Assembly (NCBI GenBank): GCA_018436095.1
Contig: JAHDMJ010000003.1
Span: forward strand, 62,001 to 126,000
Origin: Clostridia bacterium
GTDB lineage: Bacteria; Bacillota; Peptococcia; DRI-13; UBA5745
Direction of reading: 5' to 3'
Length of the DNA stretch: 64,000 bases
How positions within the stretch are numbered: the stretch's first letter is position 1; every line of letters starts with the position of its first letter. Under the pieces are notes generated by a model, which did not search any database, was not told the origin of the DNA, and saw nothing but the letters and a program-made list of their open reading frames with translations. The position numbers were made by a program, and so were the translations under genes. Of this stretch, positions 17,762 to 25,010 are shown piece by piece.

Positions 17762-18243
17762 GCAGAATAAAGCAGGGGCCCTTGTATGGCATCGGCGGCG
17801 TAACGCTTTTGACGGTTCTCCTGGTTTTATGCCTGACCATGTTTGCCGTATTGGCCTTAAGCTCCGCCCAGGCTGACCGGCGGCTAAGCGAAAAAAATGC
17901 CCGGGCGGTGGCGGCTTATTACCGGGCGGATAATCAAGGAGTGGTATTAATGAGCCAGGCCGTTAAATTGTGGCCTGCCGGCGGCGCCAGACCTGAGGCG
18001 GAGGCCTTGGCCCAGGATCTATCCGCTGTTTTTGATGCTGCTCTCGAGATAAGGGTGGAGGCCGCAGAAGAGAGATTTTTGTTGTCTGCCGCCATACCGG
18101 TACAGGAAAACCAGATTTTACGGCTTTCTCTTTATCTGGGACCGCCGGAAAGCCCCAGGCGGTGGGAAATCAGAGGATGGCAGGTGGAGCCTCTTCTTCA
18201 GAATGAAGACCAGGCCGTTTTTCTGCCGGTATGGCAGCCTTGA
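17758..18243 (+). CDS. Small membrane-anchored protein of the pilus-like operon
   Basis: 161-aa protein with one N-terminal helix (GVTLLTVLLVLCLTMFAVLAL) followed by SSAQADRRLSEKNARAVAAYYRADN, which resembles the N-terminal coiled region of minor pseudopilins of the PilX/GspK type. No Glu5 or clear cleavage site is present. It starts at ATG 17758 behind GGAGGGGGG and overlaps the previous stop. Function is inferred only from its place between the prepilin and the ATPase. Confidence 0.6.
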   Translation: MSRIKQGPLYGIGGVTLLTVLLVLCLTMFAVLALSSAQADRRLSEKNARAVAAYYRADNQGVVLMSQAVKLWPAGGARPEAEALAQDLSAVFDAALEIRVEAAEERFLLSAAIPVQENQILRLSLYLGPPESPRRWEIRGWQVEPLLQNEDQAVFLPVWQP

Positions 18244-18274
18244 TCAATATTGTTTAATAGAAGAGGTGAAGCAG

Positions 18275-19339
18275 ATGGAGCTCTACGATATATTAGCAGG
18301 GGCGGCAGAAAACAGGGCCTCCGATATCCTTTTGATAACCGGCTTGCCGGTTTCTTATAAAGTAGACGGCAATATTTTGTGGCAGGATGAACAAAAGCTG
18401 ACGCCTGAAATCTGCTTAGAGATGATTAAAAGCATTTACAAGATGGCGGACAATCGCAGTATGGAGGATCTGCTGGACAGCGGTGATGATGATTTTTCTT
18501 TTTCTTTGCCGAAGTGCTGCCGTTTTCGGGTCAACGCCCTGAAGCAAAGGGGGTCTCTGGCTGCCGTTATTCGGGTGGTAGCCTTTGAAATGCCCAATTA
18601 CCGGGAACTGCATATCCCTGATACCGTCATGAATTTCTCCTATTTTAATAAAGGCCTGGTGCTCGTTACGGGGCCGGCGGGCAGCGGCAAATCCACCACT
18701 TTAGCCTGCCTCATCGACGCCATCAACTGCCAGCGCAGCGGTCACATCATCACCATCGAGGACCCTATTGAGTTTTTACACCGCCACAATAAGAGCATCG
18801 TCACCCAAAGGGAGTTGGGCAGCGATACCAAAAGCTATGAAGCGGCTTTGCGGGCAGCCCTCCGCCAGGCCCCTGATGTGATCCTGCTGGGCGAGATGAG
18901 AGACTATGAAACCATGAAGGCGGCAATCACGGCGGCGGAGACCGGCCATTTGGTAATTTCCACCCTCCACACTATCGGCGCTGCCAATACCATCGACCGT
19001 ATCGTGGACAGTTTTCCCGCGGCCCAGCAGCAGCAGATCAGAGTGCAATTGGGCATGGTTATGCAAGGGGTGATTTCCCAGCAGCTAGTGCCTAAGCTTG
19101 GCGGCGGCGTTTTGCCGGCCTTTGAGATCATGATCGCCAACAATGCCATCAGGAACCTGATCCGGGAGTCGAAAGCCCATCAGATAGACAGTGTGATTTT
19201 TTCCTCGGCCGCCGAGGGGATGATCAGTATGGATTCCTATTTAATCAATATGGTAAAGCAAGGCTTGATTGGGCCGGAGCAGGCTTTGCAATACAGCAGC
19301 AACACGGAGCAGGTAAAGAAAAGGCTGCAGGCCATATAA
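18275..19339 (+). CDS. PilT-family twitching/retraction ATPase
   Basis: 354-aa hexameric secretion ATPase of the PilT/PilU branch. Seen: N-terminal PAS-like domain (ASDILLITGLPVSYKVDG), Walker A GPAGSGKST (about residues 133-141), the Asp box ITIEDPIEFLH, Walker B ILLGEMRDYETM, and the His box ISTLHTIGAANTIDRI. PilT normally powers pilus disassembly. Here no PilB-type assembly ATPase is encoded nearby, so this enzyme may be the only motor of the system, or PilB is encoded elsewhere. ATG 18275 follows GAGGTG by 6 bases. It is the last gene of the operon. Confidence 0.92.
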   Translation: MELYDILAGAAENRASDILLITGLPVSYKVDGNILWQDEQKLTPEICLEMIKSIYKMADNRSMEDLLDSGDDDFSFSLPKCCRFRVNALKQRGSLAAVIRVVAFEMPNYRELHIPDTVMNFSYFNKGLVLVTGPAGSGKSTTLACLIDAINCQRSGHIITIEDPIEFLHRHNKSIVTQRELGSDTKSYEAALRAALRQAPDVILLGEMRDYETMKAAITAAETGHLVISTLHTIGAANTIDRIVDSFPAAQQQQIRVQLGMVMQGVISQQLVPKLGGGVLPAFEIMIANNAIRNLIRESKAHQIDSVIFSSAAEGMISMDSYLINMVKQGLIGPEQALQYSSNTEQVKKRLQAI

Positions 19340-19405
19340 GCCCGGAGCAGAGCCCGCAGGCTTTGAAGGGGGCTAAGGCTATCCGGTTCCGTGAAAACAA
19401 ACAAA

Positions 19406-19482
19406 AATAGAGCATACTCCTGCCGGTCCTGCATGTGAAACCGTGAGGCTTCAATGCTAAGAAAAGGGGAGTATGCTCTATT
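19406..19482. repeat. 15-bp perfect inverted repeat with 47-base loop
   Basis: AATAGAGCATACTCC (19406-19420) is the exact reverse complement of 19468-19482. It lies 67 bases after the pilT-like stop. No T run follows, so it is not a classic terminator. It could be a processing or protein-binding hairpin, or a small mobile-element remnant. The 19340-19713 interval holds only this and the control region at 19526-19671. Confidence 0.55.
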
Positions 19483-19525
19483 GCATTATGCCGGAATGAC
19501 CCATTCTATCATACGGCGGTTTTCA

Positions 19526-19671
19526 ATCAAGTTATTTTGAAAAATAACCTGATATCAATATAGTAACATTATCATTCGTCAAAAGCAATAAGGTTTTTAA
19601 TGTAACATTGACGAAAGAATGTCTGATACGTATAATGATTCCTATCAAGTTATTTTTAAAAATTATTTGGG
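19526..19671 (+). promoter_or_regulatory. Promoter and repeated operator-like elements before the DUF364 gene
   Basis: TTGACG (19608-19613), 17 bases, TATAAT (19631-19636) is a strong promoter. It is flanked by related sequences: ATCAAGTTATTTT with a near-complete inverted copy (19526-19553) and a second ATCAAGTTATTTTTAAAAAT at 19644-19663. TTCGTCAA (19575-19582) is an inverted copy of TTGACGAA (19608-19615), and GTAACATT occurs at 19563 and 19602. The density of symmetrical elements suggests regulator binding. Confidence 0.65.
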
Positions 19672-19713
19672 TGGCGGGGTAACTGGAATCAAAAACGGGG
19701 AGGCAAGAAGATT

Positions 19714-20556
19714 ATGCAGCAAAGGGCAGGCAATCCTATTTTGCAGGAAACGGTTGCGCTTATTGAAGAACGGCTGGGGGATTCCCTTAAATCCATTACG
19801 GTTGAGCGGGCCGTATTAGGCTTGTTTTTTTCCGGGGTGATACTTAGCAACGGTCAGGGCGGTTTATGCTTCACCCCCATCAAAGAGATGCCTGAGGCGG
19901 TATGCTGCCCCAGTTCCGCTAAAGCCATGCCCCTTTCCGGGCGGCTTTCCGGCCGGCCGGTGACGGAATACCTGAAAGATATCTTTTGCGGCAATATCCT
20001 CCGCAAAACTTTGGGCATTGCGGCATTAAACGCCTTGAGCGCCGCCTGCTGGGCTGATGAGGCTTTTGACGGCGGCTATGAGCTGGCTGCCGGGATTGAC
20101 GCCTTTGACGAGGTCGAGATTAAGTCGGGCGAGAAGGCTGTAGTGGTAGGGGCTTTAATACCGATCATCAAGAAGCTGCGGGGAGCAAAAGCGGATTTTC
20201 ACATACTGGAGATGGAGCCCAAAACCTTAAAAGAGTATGAGCTGCCCTATTACCTGCCGGCGGACAGAGCCGGAGAGGTGGTGCCCGGAGCAGACTTGTT
20301 GGTGATCACCGGCGTCACCCTTATTAACGATACGTTGCCGGATTTATTGGCCCTGGCTAAACCCGGCGCCCGCATCGTGGTTACCGGCCCTACGGCCAGT
20401 ATGCTGCCCGATGCCTTTTTTAAGAGAGGGGTAACTCTTTTGGGAGGCATCTTGGCCACTAAGCCGGAAGAGCTTTTGAATGTCATTGCCGAAGGAGGCT
20501 CAGGCTACCATTTTTTTGGCAAATCGGCGGAGCGGCTGGTTATCCGCAGATATTGA
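19714..20556 (+). CDS. DUF364 (putative heavy-metal chelation) domain protein
   Basis: 280-aa soluble protein with an N-terminal DUF4213-like region (residues 1-90, TVERAVLGLFFSGVILSN) and a C-terminal Rossmann-like DUF364 domain (about 120-275) including EKAVVVGALIPIIKKL, ADLLVITGVTLINDTL and ARIVVTGPTASMLPDAFF. The family is predicted to bind metals or a metal-cofactor precursor; biochemistry is lacking. It has a strong promoter of its own and lies directly upstream of the hydrogenase-maturation genes, whose promoter overlaps its 3' end. A role in metal supply for hydrogenase is plausible but unproven. Confidence 0.88.
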   Translation: MQQRAGNPILQETVALIEERLGDSLKSITVERAVLGLFFSGVILSNGQGGLCFTPIKEMPEAVCCPSSAKAMPLSGRLSGRPVTEYLKDIFCGNILRKTLGIAALNALSAACWADEAFDGGYELAAGIDAFDEVEIKSGEKAVVVGALIPIIKKLRGAKADFHILEMEPKTLKEYELPYYLPADRAGEVVPGADLLVITGVTLINDTLPDLLALAKPGARIVVTGPTASMLPDAFFKRGVTLLGGILATKPEELLNVIAEGGSGYHFFGKSAERLVIRRY

Positions 20557-20580
20557 CATTCTCCCGGGCTGTGATATGAT
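20553..20580 (+). promoter_or_regulatory. Promoter of the hydrogenase-maturation operon
   Basis: TTGACA (20553-20558), 16-base spacer, TATGAT (20575-20580), overlapping the stop codon of the DUF364 gene. Predicted transcription starts near 20586, at the first base-paired segment of the leader RNA. Confidence 0.7.
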
Positions 20581-20584
20581 TAGA

Positions 20585-20711
20585 GCATCTGAGCCGTAAG
20601 TAGCTATCTTCCGGCGAAGTAAGAATTTCTTTACTGACACAAAGATTCGTTCTGCGTGAAAGGCCAGCTATCGATATTTGACAGATGCGCTTTTCATAAG
20701 CGCATTTTTTT
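20585..20711 (+). promoter_or_regulatory. Riboswitch-like leader RNA with mutually exclusive antiterminator and terminator
   Basis: GCATCTG (20585-20591) can pair with CAGATGC (20682-20688) to close a multi-hairpin domain. Inside are TAGCT/AGCTA (20601-20605 with 20666-20670), hairpin CTTC-CGGC-GAAG (20608-20619) and AGTAA/TTACT (20618-20635). The closing helix shares 20685-20688 with a terminator, ATGCGCTT (20685-20692) pairing with AAGCGCAT (20698-20705), followed by seven T residues. The two folds exclude each other, so a bound or folded leader would prevent termination. I could not assign it to a known riboswitch class. Confidence 0.65.
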
Positions 20712-20796
20712 ATTGTAAAGTTGTACATATAAAGGCTGTACAAACATCGAGGCAATGCCGGAAAGCGGGAATGAAAATAAAGCAGGAGGATGGAGC

Positions 20797-21048
20797 ATGG
20801 AAACAAGAGTAGCGATTATCGGCATTATCGTGGAAAACCCCGATTCTGTGGAGAAGCTCAACAGTATATTGCACACCTATTCACCCTACATTATCGGCCG
20901 TATGGGCATACCCTACCGGGAGAGAAAGGTCTCCATCATCAGCGTAGCCGTGGATGCGCCCCAGGATACGATCAGCGCCCTGTCCGGCAAGGTGGGTAAG
21001 CTGCCCGGCGTCAGCGCCAAGACGGCTTATTCCAATGTGGGAGCGTAA
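20797..21048 (+). CDS. TM1266-family iron-only hydrogenase system putative regulator
   Basis: 83-aa ACT-like protein (TRVAIIGIIVENPDSVEKLN, IIGRMGIPYRERKVSIISV, SGKVGKLPGVSAKTAYS). Members of the TM1266 family are encoded with the [FeFe]-hydrogenase maturases and have a ferredoxin-like fold related to NikR effector domains. Role unproven, possibly sensing. ATG 20797 is preceded by AGGAGG at ideal spacing. It is the first gene of the operon, after the leader RNA, and is followed by hydE one base later. Confidence 0.9.
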   Translation: METRVAIIGIIVENPDSVEKLNSILHTYSPYIIGRMGIPYRERKVSIISVAVDAPQDTISALSGKVGKLPGVSAKTAYSNVGA

Positions 21049-21049
21049 T

Positions 21050-22111
21050 ATGAATCATGACAGCAAGCTTCTGATTGACAAGCTGGAGAGCGACGGGGCT
21101 TTAAGCTCCGGCGAGTACCTGGCCCTGCTGGCCGGCAATCGTCCAGAAACAGCCCAATACCTTTTCGAGCGGGCCCGGGCCGTCAGGCAACGTGTATATG
21201 GCGATGAAGTTTATACCCGGGGACTGATTGAGTTTACAAGCTATTGCAAGAATGATTGCTACTATTGCGGCATCCGCAAAAGCAACCAGGCGGCGGAGCG
21301 GTACCGGCTGGATAAAGGCCAGATTCTGGAGTGCTGCGCCGCCGGTTATGACCTAGGGTTTCGCACCTTTGTTCTCCAGGGAGGCGAGGATCCTTTTTAT
21401 AGTGATGAGAAAATTGCGGATATTGTCCGGGCCATCAAAAAAGCTCATCCCGACTGTGCCGTGACTCTTTCTCTGGGCGAAAAAAACCGCGAAAGCTATG
21501 AAGCTTATTATGCCGCCGGGGCCGACCGCTACCTGCTGCGCCACGAAACCGCCGATGAGAATCATTACGGCAAGCTGCACCCGCAAGAGATGTCTTTGCA
21601 GCGGCGCCAGCAATGTCTTTGGGACCTGAAGGATATCGGCTATCAGGTGGGCTGCGGCTTTATGGCAGGATCTCCTTACCAGACCAATGAATGCCTGGTA
21701 GCGGACCTGCTCTTTATCAAGGAGTTGGATCCCCATATGGTCGGCATCGGTCCTTTTATTCCCCACAACGCCACGCCCTTTGCAGCTCATCCTGCCGGCT
21801 CCCTGGAGCTTACCTTGTTTTTGCTGGGGATTATCCGGCTGATGCTGCCGGGGGTGCTGCTGCCTGTGACCACCGCCTTGGGAACCATCCATCCCGCAGG
21901 CCGGGAAAAAGGGGTTTTGGCCGGAGGCAACGTAGTAATGCCGAATCTTTCACCTCTGAATGTGCGTAAAAAATATATGCTCTATGATAATAAAATTTGT
22001 ACCGGGGACGAAGCCGCAGAATGCCGCAACTGCCTGGCCGGGCGTATGGAATCTGTAGGTTATCGTCTGGTGGTGGACAGAGGCGACTATAAGGCTGTTA
22101 AGGCCATATAG
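21050..22111 (+). CDS. hydE: [FeFe]-hydrogenase maturase HydE, radical SAM
   Basis: 353-aa radical SAM enzyme that helps build the dithiomethylamine bridge of the hydrogenase H-cluster. The SAM-binding [4Fe-4S] motif is Cys66, Cys70 and Cys73 in TSYCKNDCYYCGIR. It has the TIM-barrel pattern with LQGGEDPFY, LRHETADENHYGKLHP and MAGSPYQTNE, which are typical of HydE/BioB. The start at ATG 21050 is one base after the TM1266-type gene. A second set of cysteines near the C-terminus (CTGDEAAECRNCLAG) may hold an accessory cluster. The protein works with HydG and HydF encoded downstream. Confidence 0.95.
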   Translation: MNHDSKLLIDKLESDGALSSGEYLALLAGNRPETAQYLFERARAVRQRVYGDEVYTRGLIEFTSYCKNDCYYCGIRKSNQAAERYRLDKGQILECCAAGYDLGFRTFVLQGGEDPFYSDEKIADIVRAIKKAHPDCAVTLSLGEKNRESYEAYYAAGADRYLLRHETADENHYGKLHPQEMSLQRRQQCLWDLKDIGYQVGCGFMAGSPYQTNECLVADLLFIKELDPHMVGIGPFIPHNATPFAAHPAGSLELTLFLLGIIRLMLPGVLLPVTTALGTIHPAGREKGVLAGGNVVMPNLSPLNVRKKYMLYDNKICTGDEAAECRNCLAGRMESVGYRLVVDRGDYKAVKAI

Positions 22112-22170
22112 ATAGAAACCGGATTAACCTGCCGGGAAAGAAAAATCTGACCCGAAAGAAAGGAGCAGCT

Positions 22171-23589
22171 ATGTACAATCCCAAGTCTTTACGTGCAGAA
22201 GAATTCATTGCCCATGAGGAGGTTCTGGAAACCCTGGCTTCTGCTGAGGCCAATAAGGAAAACAGGGAGCTCATTGACGCAATTATTGCCAAAGCCAGGC
22301 TGCGTAAGGGCCTGTCCCACCGGGAGGCCGCCGTTTTGCTGGATTGCACCCTTGAAGAGAAGAACAAGGAAATCTATGCTTTAGCGGAACAGATCAAAAA
22401 GGATTACTATGGCAACCGTATTGTGATGTTTGCCCCCTTGTACCTGTCAAATTATTGTATTAATGGCTGCGTGTACTGTCCTTATCACCAAAAGAATACC
22501 CATATCGCCAGAAAGAAGCTGACCCAGGAGGAAGTGGCCCGGGAGGTCAGGGCTTTGCAGGATATGGGCCATAAGCGGCTGGCTATTGAGTCGGGGGAAG
22601 ACCCCGTCCATAGTCCCATCGAATACATTCTGGAATGCATTGATACTATCTACGGTGTCAAGCACAAAAACGGCTCCATCCGCCGGGTTAATGTGAATAT
22701 TGCGGCCACGACAGTGGAGAACTACCGGAAGCTCAGGGACGCTGAGATTGGAACATACATCCTTTTTCAGGAGACCTATCACAAAGATAGCTACGAGAAG
22801 CTCCATCCTACGGGCCCCAAGCATAATTATGCCTACCATACCGAGGCCATGGACCGGGCCATGGAAGGGGGCATCGATGATGTGGGCTTAGGGGTGCTCT
22901 TTGGCTTAGAGTTTTACCGCTATGAATTTGCCGCTTTATTGATGCACGCGGAGCATTTGGAGGCAGCCCACGGCGTGGGGCCCCATACCATCAGCGTACC
23001 CAGAATTCGTCAGGCCGACGGCATCGATCCCGGGGCCTTTGACAACGGCATTGATGATGATACCTTTGCCAAAATCATTGCCTGCGTCCGTATTGCCGCC
23101 CCTTATACCGGCATGATTGTTTCCACCAGAGAAAGCCAGGACTGCCGGGAAAGGGTACTCCATTTGGGTGTTTCGCAGATCAGCGGCGGTTCCAAAACCA
23201 GCGTGGGCGGCTATTACGAACCTCAGCCGGAAGATGAGAACTCCGAGCAATTCGACGTCAGCGATAAGAGAACCTTGGATGAGATTGTGGAATGGCTGAT
23301 GAAATTAGGCTACATTCCCAGCTTTTGCACGGCCTGCTACCGGGAAGGCCGCACCGGCGACCGGTTTATGAGCCTGTGCAAAAGCGGCAACCTGCAAAAC
23401 TGCTGCCATCCCAATGCTTTGATGACGCTTAAAGAATATGTGACGGATTACGCCTCCGCTTCAACGAAGACCCTGGGGGAAGCTTTAATCGGGGCGGAGA
23501 TTGGCAATATACCCAAGGATAAGGTAAGACAGCTTGTCCGGGATAACCTTTTACGTATTGAACAAGGCCAAAGAGATTTTCGATTGTAG
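22171..23589 (+). CDS. hydG: [FeFe]-hydrogenase maturase HydG, tyrosine lyase
   Basis: 472-aa radical SAM tyrosine lyase that cleaves tyrosine to p-cresol and produces the CO and CN ligands delivered as an Fe(CO)2CN synthon. The SAM cluster is Cys96, Cys100 and Cys103 in SNYCINGCVYC. The C-terminal CTAC followed 22 residues later by Cys (NCCHPNA) is the auxiliary-cluster motif that separates HydG from ThiH. The start is ATG 22171 with AAAGGAG upstream. It is cotranscribed with hydE and hydF. Confidence 0.97.
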   Translation: MYNPKSLRAEEFIAHEEVLETLASAEANKENRELIDAIIAKARLRKGLSHREAAVLLDCTLEEKNKEIYALAEQIKKDYYGNRIVMFAPLYLSNYCINGCVYCPYHQKNTHIARKKLTQEEVAREVRALQDMGHKRLAIESGEDPVHSPIEYILECIDTIYGVKHKNGSIRRVNVNIAATTVENYRKLRDAEIGTYILFQETYHKDSYEKLHPTGPKHNYAYHTEAMDRAMEGGIDDVGLGVLFGLEFYRYEFAALLMHAEHLEAAHGVGPHTISVPRIRQADGIDPGAFDNGIDDDTFAKIIACVRIAAPYTGMIVSTRESQDCRERVLHLGVSQISGGSKTSVGGYYEPQPEDENSEQFDVSDKRTLDEIVEWLMKLGYIPSFCTACYREGRTGDRFMSLCKSGNLQNCCHPNALMTLKEYVTDYASASTKTLGEALIGAEIGNIPKDKVRQLVRDNLLRIEQGQRDFRL

Positions 23590-23601
23590 GGGATGATTAA
23601 T

Positions 23602-24873
23602 ATGAGTCTTAATGAGACTCCCAGCGCTAACCGTATTCATATCGGTATTTTTGGCAACCGCAATGCCGGCAAATCCAGTGTGATCAATGCCGTTACCGGC
23701 CAGGATTTTGCCATTGTCTCTGAAATGAAGGGCACGACTACGGACCCGGTTTACAAAGCTATGGAGCTTTTGCCCCTGGGACCGGTGATGATCATCGACA
23801 CCCCCGGTATAGATGATGAGGGAGTATTGGGAGAGCTGCGCATCCGCAAGGCCAAGCAAGTGCTGAACAAGACGGACGTGGCCTTGTTGGTGGTGGATGC
23901 TTCAGTGGGCCAAGGTGAACAAGACAGAGAGTTGATCGGACTCTTCAAGGAAAAGCAGATTCCTTATATCATCGTCTGGAATAAGGCCGACCTCTTGCCG
24001 GCAGCGGTGGAGGAGCAGGCGCCAGAAACAGGTCAGGAGCCGGGGGCAGGAGCGGAGTCCCAGTCCGCAGCGGAGCCGGAAAAAGTCAATGAAATATGGA
24101 TCAGCGCCAAAAGCGGTTTGCACATTGAGGCGTTGAAGAACAAAATTGCCGACCTGGCCCTGACAGAGGAGCCTCAGCAGCGGCTGGTGGCTGATTTGAT
24201 CCAGCCTATGGATTTTGTGCTTCTGGTTACCCCCATTGACAAAGCCGCCCCTAAAGGCCGCTTGATTCTGCCTCAGCAGCAAACCATCCGGGATATTCTT
24301 GACACAGGGGCTGTGTCTATCGTGGTCAGGGAGTCTGAATTGGCGGAGACTCTGGAAAAGCTGGGGCAGAAGCCTAAACTGGTCATTACCGACAGCCAGG
24401 TTTTTGCCCAGGTTGACGCCATAGTGCCCGGGGATATCCCGCTGACTTCTTTTTCGATCCTCTTTGCCCGCTACAAAGGTTTGCTGGATACCGCCGTAAA
24501 GGGAGCGGCAGCGCTGAAAGGGCTGCAGGATGGAGATAAAGTATTGATTTGCGAAGGCTGTACCCACCACCGTCAATGTGACGACATTGGCACGGTGAAG
24601 CTGCCCCGCTGGGTCAGGAGCTATACGGGCAGGGAGCCGGATTTTAGCTTTGTTTCCGGCCGGGAATTCCCCGATGAGCTGCAGCAATATAAGCTGATCA
24701 TCCATTGCGGCGGCTGCATGCTCAATGAGCGGGAAGTCAAATACCGCCAGAAATGCGCGGTGGACCAGCAGGTGCCCATCACTAATTACGGTATTGCCAT
24801 TGCCGCCATGCAGGGCATTCTGGGGCGCAGCATCGCCATGTTTCCTCAGCTCTTGGCGGAAACAGAAAAATAA
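23602..24873 (+). CDS. hydF: [FeFe]-hydrogenase maturation GTPase HydF
   Basis: HydF (423 aa) is the scaffold on which the 2Fe subcluster is assembled before transfer to the hydrogenase. The N-terminal GTPase domain has GNRNAGKSS, KGTTTDP, DTPG and NKAD. The C-terminal cluster-binding region has CEGCTHH and later IHCGGC, matching the CxH...HCxxC signature. Unusually, an approximately 30-residue Glu/Gln/Ala/Pro-rich stretch is inserted after NKAD and before the SAKSG motif (about nt 24001-24090). ATG 23602 is chosen over ATG 23593 because GGGG at 23588-23592 gives better spacing. No hydrogenase structural gene lies in the window. Confidence 0.95.
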   Translation: MSLNETPSANRIHIGIFGNRNAGKSSVINAVTGQDFAIVSEMKGTTTDPVYKAMELLPLGPVMIIDTPGIDDEGVLGELRIRKAKQVLNKTDVALLVVDASVGQGEQDRELIGLFKEKQIPYIIVWNKADLLPAAVEEQAPETGQEPGAGAESQSAAEPEKVNEIWISAKSGLHIEALKNKIADLALTEEPQQRLVADLIQPMDFVLLVTPIDKAAPKGRLILPQQQTIRDILDTGAVSIVVRESELAETLEKLGQKPKLVITDSQVFAQVDAIVPGDIPLTSFSILFARYKGLLDTAVKGAAALKGLQDGDKVLICEGCTHHRQCDDIGTVKLPRWVRSYTGREPDFSFVSGREFPDELQQYKLIIHCGGCMLNEREVKYRQKCAVDQQVPITNYGIAIAAMQGILGRSIAMFPQLLAETEK

Positions 24874-24882
24874 AATACCACA

Positions 24883-24933
24883 AAAAAGAAGCCGGCGCAA
24901 ATAATGTGTTCCCATTTGCGCCGGCTTCTTTTT
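24883..24933 (+). terminator. Terminator of the hydrogenase-maturation operon
   Basis: GAAGCCGGCGCAAAT (24888-24902) pairs perfectly with ATTTGCGCCGGCTTC (24914-24928), preceded by six A and followed by T residues. It is usable in both directions. Confidence 0.92.
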
Positions 24934-25010
24934 CCTATGGCCAAAGAACCATAATCGAGAGCTTTTCATATCTTGTATATCGGAAAGAACCGAGGAGGGA
25001 GCTGGTCGAT

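Noticed and set aside
20585-20711. Assignment of the leader to the Moco, TPP, SAM, purine or T-box class
   Set aside because: Strings such as GAGCC and GAAAGGCC recall Moco RNA, but the full set of conserved elements of any class could not be matched by eye.
23902-24969. Minus-strand 355-codon frame opposite hydF
   Set aside because: hydF has all its motifs; the opposite frame has unlike composition and no domain, and crosses the terminator.
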